Positions 62,709 through 64,000 of a stretch of DNA of 64,000 bases are shown here, piece by piece; positions within the stretch are counted from its first letter, which is position 1; each line of letters starts with the position of its first letter. A program made the position numbers and the translations under genes. Origin of the DNA: Bacillus alveayuensis (GTDB lineage Bacteria > Bacillota > Bacilli > Bacillales > Aeribacillaceae); the NCBI GenBank assembly GCA_030812955.1, contig JAUSTR010000009.1, forward strand, positions 21,700 through 85,699. The letters are read 5' to 3'. The notes under the pieces are model-generated. The model saw nothing but the letters and a program-made list of their open reading frames with translations. It searched no databases and had not been told where the DNA came from.

Positions 62709-63590
62709 ATGAAAGATATACTTCGCCCTATTTATCAGGAAAGAGCCAGTCATCCGGAAACACAAGCTGTTATAATGGTGGAAAAAAAGAGTCAAACATC
62801 GCCTCAAACAGATAATTTAGATGTTGCTCTATTAATTATCACGAAACATGCCGAAAAGCCGCTATTTATTAAACATTACGAATTTAATAATCAAAAAGCA
62901 GCCTTACATATTGTTACGGAACAACAATTAAATGAGTGGATTTTATTAGGAACTAATAGACGGATTATTGATTGGATATTAAATGGAAAAGTTTTATTTG
63001 ATCGCAACGAGTATTTAGTGAAATTAATTGAACGTTTACACACCTTTCCATTTAAAGAAAGAAAACTAAAGATTTCTATTGAATTTGGCAAATTAATTAG
63101 AAGATATATGGAAGGAAAAGCGTTCTTTGAAGGAAAGCATTACCTTGATGCTTACAATCATATTGTTCACGCCCTACATCATTTAGCAAGATTAGAAGTG
63201 ATCGACAGAGGATTTCATCCAGAGATTACAGTTTGGAATCAAGTAAAACATATAGAACCACAGGTCCATAAATTATATAATGAGTTAGTCGATAGCGGTG
63301 AAGAGCTTCATAAACGGTTGGAATTATTATTTTTAGCATTCGATTTTCTAATCCACTCGAAAACGAAATTAGGTGCTTCACATTTATTAAAGATTTTATC
63401 TGAAAAAAATGTTTGGTTTTTTGCTGAATTGATAGAACACCCAGAAGTTAAATTTTATGCTGTTGATTTAAGTGTTTTGTTAGAGTTTTTAATTGAAAGA
63501 AAACTAGTAGAAGTAAAACGAATAGAGACAAAAGGACATGGAATATACCATCGTGGATATTCTTTGAAAAAAAGTGTTGACACCATTTGA
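62709..63590 (+). CDS. ygxA: YgxA: nucleotidyltransferase-like protein
   Basis: This 293-aa protein begins MKDILRPIYQERASHPETQAVIMVE. It has a nucleotidyltransferase-like N-terminal domain (DVALLIIT in the position of the catalytic acid strand), a helical middle and a winged-helix-like C-terminus. GGGGG precedes the ATG at 62709. It is the last gene before the rRNA operon, as in B. subtilis rrnD. The first rRNA promoter begins inside its last codons. Biochemical role unknown. Confidence 0.88.
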   Translation: MKDILRPIYQERASHPETQAVIMVEKKSQTSPQTDNLDVALLIITKHAEKPLFIKHYEFNNQKAALHIVTEQQLNEWILLGTNRRIIDWILNGKVLFDRNEYLVKLIERLHTFPFKERKLKISIEFGKLIRRYMEGKAFFEGKHYLDAYNHIVHALHHLARLEVIDRGFHPEITVWNQVKHIEPQVHKLYNELVDSGEELHKRLELLFLAFDFLIHSKTKLGASHLLKILSEKNVWFFAELIEHPEVKFYAVDLSVLLEFLIERKLVEVKRIETKGHGIYHRGYSLKKSVDTI

Positions 63591-63751
63591 TTAAGGTGAT
63601 ATATTATTAACCGTCGCTGCTGACCGATATTTAATTATTATTCAGTATGCGATGGTTAGTGAAAAAGTGTTGATATTTAATTATGGATATGATAAAATTA
63701 CAAAGTCGCTCTTTGATACAGTGTTGACAACTTGATCATTTGCGTTAGTTT
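63577..63751 (+). promoter_or_regulatory. Three tandem rRNA promoters
   Basis: P1: TTGACA 63577-63582 and TATATT 63600-63605 (17-nt spacer), with the -35 inside the end of ygxA. P2: TTGATA 63670-63675 and TAAAAT 63693-63698 (17 nt). P3: TTGACA 63724-63729 and TAGTTT 63746-63751 (16 nt). Tandem strong promoters are typical for Bacillus rrn operons. Confidence 0.85.
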
Positions 63752-63906
63752 TATAACTTTTGCTTTTCTTGCTTTAAAATGATCTTTGAAAACTAAACAA
63801 AACGAAGCGTTCCGTTAATTCTTTTTAATGAGTAAGGAACATCGACTAAAGACGTCACATCTTGTGACAACGTCGATGTCAGCACTTCCATGTGCAAGTT
63901 CAATCT
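63752..63906 (+). other. rRNA leader
   Basis: The transcribed spacer has the boxA-like GATCTTTGAAAACTAAACAA and a hairpin around CATCGAC…GTCGATG (63850-63882), a likely processing stem before 16S rRNA. Confidence 0.7.
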
Positions 63907-64000
63907 TTTTCGGAGAGTTTGATCCTGGCTCAGGACGAACGCTGGCGGCGTGCCTAATACATGCAAGTCGAGCGGACGGAAGGAGAGCTTGCTCTCCTGA
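63907..64000 (+). rRNA. rrs: 16S ribosomal RNA, 5' end (truncated by window edge)
   Basis: The universal 5' sequence CGGAGAGTTTGATCCTGGCT begins at 63911, followed by the conserved ACGAACGCTGGCGGCGTGCC and TACATGCAAGTCGAGCGGAC. The V1 hairpin GGAGAGCTTGCTCTCC has just begun. The rest lies outside the window. Bacillus-type sequence. Confidence 0.97.

Overview
The window reads as an AT-rich chromosomal segment of a spore-forming member of the Bacillaceae. It contains small acid-soluble spore protein genes (sspK, sspE), a gene order closely matching the Bacillus subtilis recX–yfhH–sspK–yfhJ … yfhP–mutY–fabL–sspE–ygaB–ntdP–ygaD–ygaE–gsaB–bcp–perR–ygzB–ygxA–rrn block, an S-box and a T-box, and the 5' end of a 16S rRNA gene at the right edge. 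The flavin-dependent phenol hydroxylase plus meta-cleavage genes recall thermophilic Geobacillus/Aeribacillus-type bacilli. That genus-level guess is inference only.

Layout. 1–8.9 kb: the end of an alanine/sodium symporter, a GntR regulator with L-2-hydroxyglutarate oxidase, a YeeE-type thiosulfate transporter with a thioredoxin-like protein and an iron-type alcohol dehydrogenase, then metNIQ behind a SAM riboswitch. 9–14 kb: a DUF1445 protein, a DMT exporter and a sulfonate/nitrate-type ABC importer. 14.5–19.9 kb: a catabolic cluster (flavin reductase-like protein, Na+/solute symporter with a small partner, class III CoA-transferase, GntR regulator, HMG-CoA lyase) with three near-identical palindromic operators. 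20–26.7 kb: DJ-1 protein, formate/nitrite channel, nitrilase and GNAT, a DnaA-box cluster, and a proline T-box in front of proBA. 26.7–31.6 kb: small sporulation-associated genes (yfhD, yfhE, ypzG-like, sspK, yfhJ), recX, yfhH, and two palindromic miniature repeat elements.

31.6–45.9 kb is an accessory phenol-degradation island. PheA1/PheA2-type monooxygenase converts phenol to catechol, and catechol 2,3-dioxygenase with a 2Fe-2S ferredoxin opens the ring. Both the hydrolytic branch (hydrolase) and the oxidative branch (semialdehyde dehydrogenase, tautomerase, decarboxylase) are present. They meet at the hydratase, aldolase and acylating acetaldehyde dehydrogenase, which yield pyruvate and acetyl-CoA. 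The island also carries its own FAD synthetase-like gene, a GlcG/HbpS-type protein, an IclR regulator, and an unusual activator joining a DmpR/MopR-type phenol-sensing and zinc-binding domain to a PucR-type helix-turn-helix.

46 kb: a decayed ureD fragment next to a UreH-type nickel transporter suggests a lost urease locus. From 47 kb the conserved backbone resumes (yfhP, mutY, fabL, sspE, ygaB, ntdP, ygaD, ygaE, gsaB, an ABC-2 transporter, a K+ channel, bcp, perR, ygzB, ygxA) and runs into three tandem rRNA promoters and 16S rRNA.
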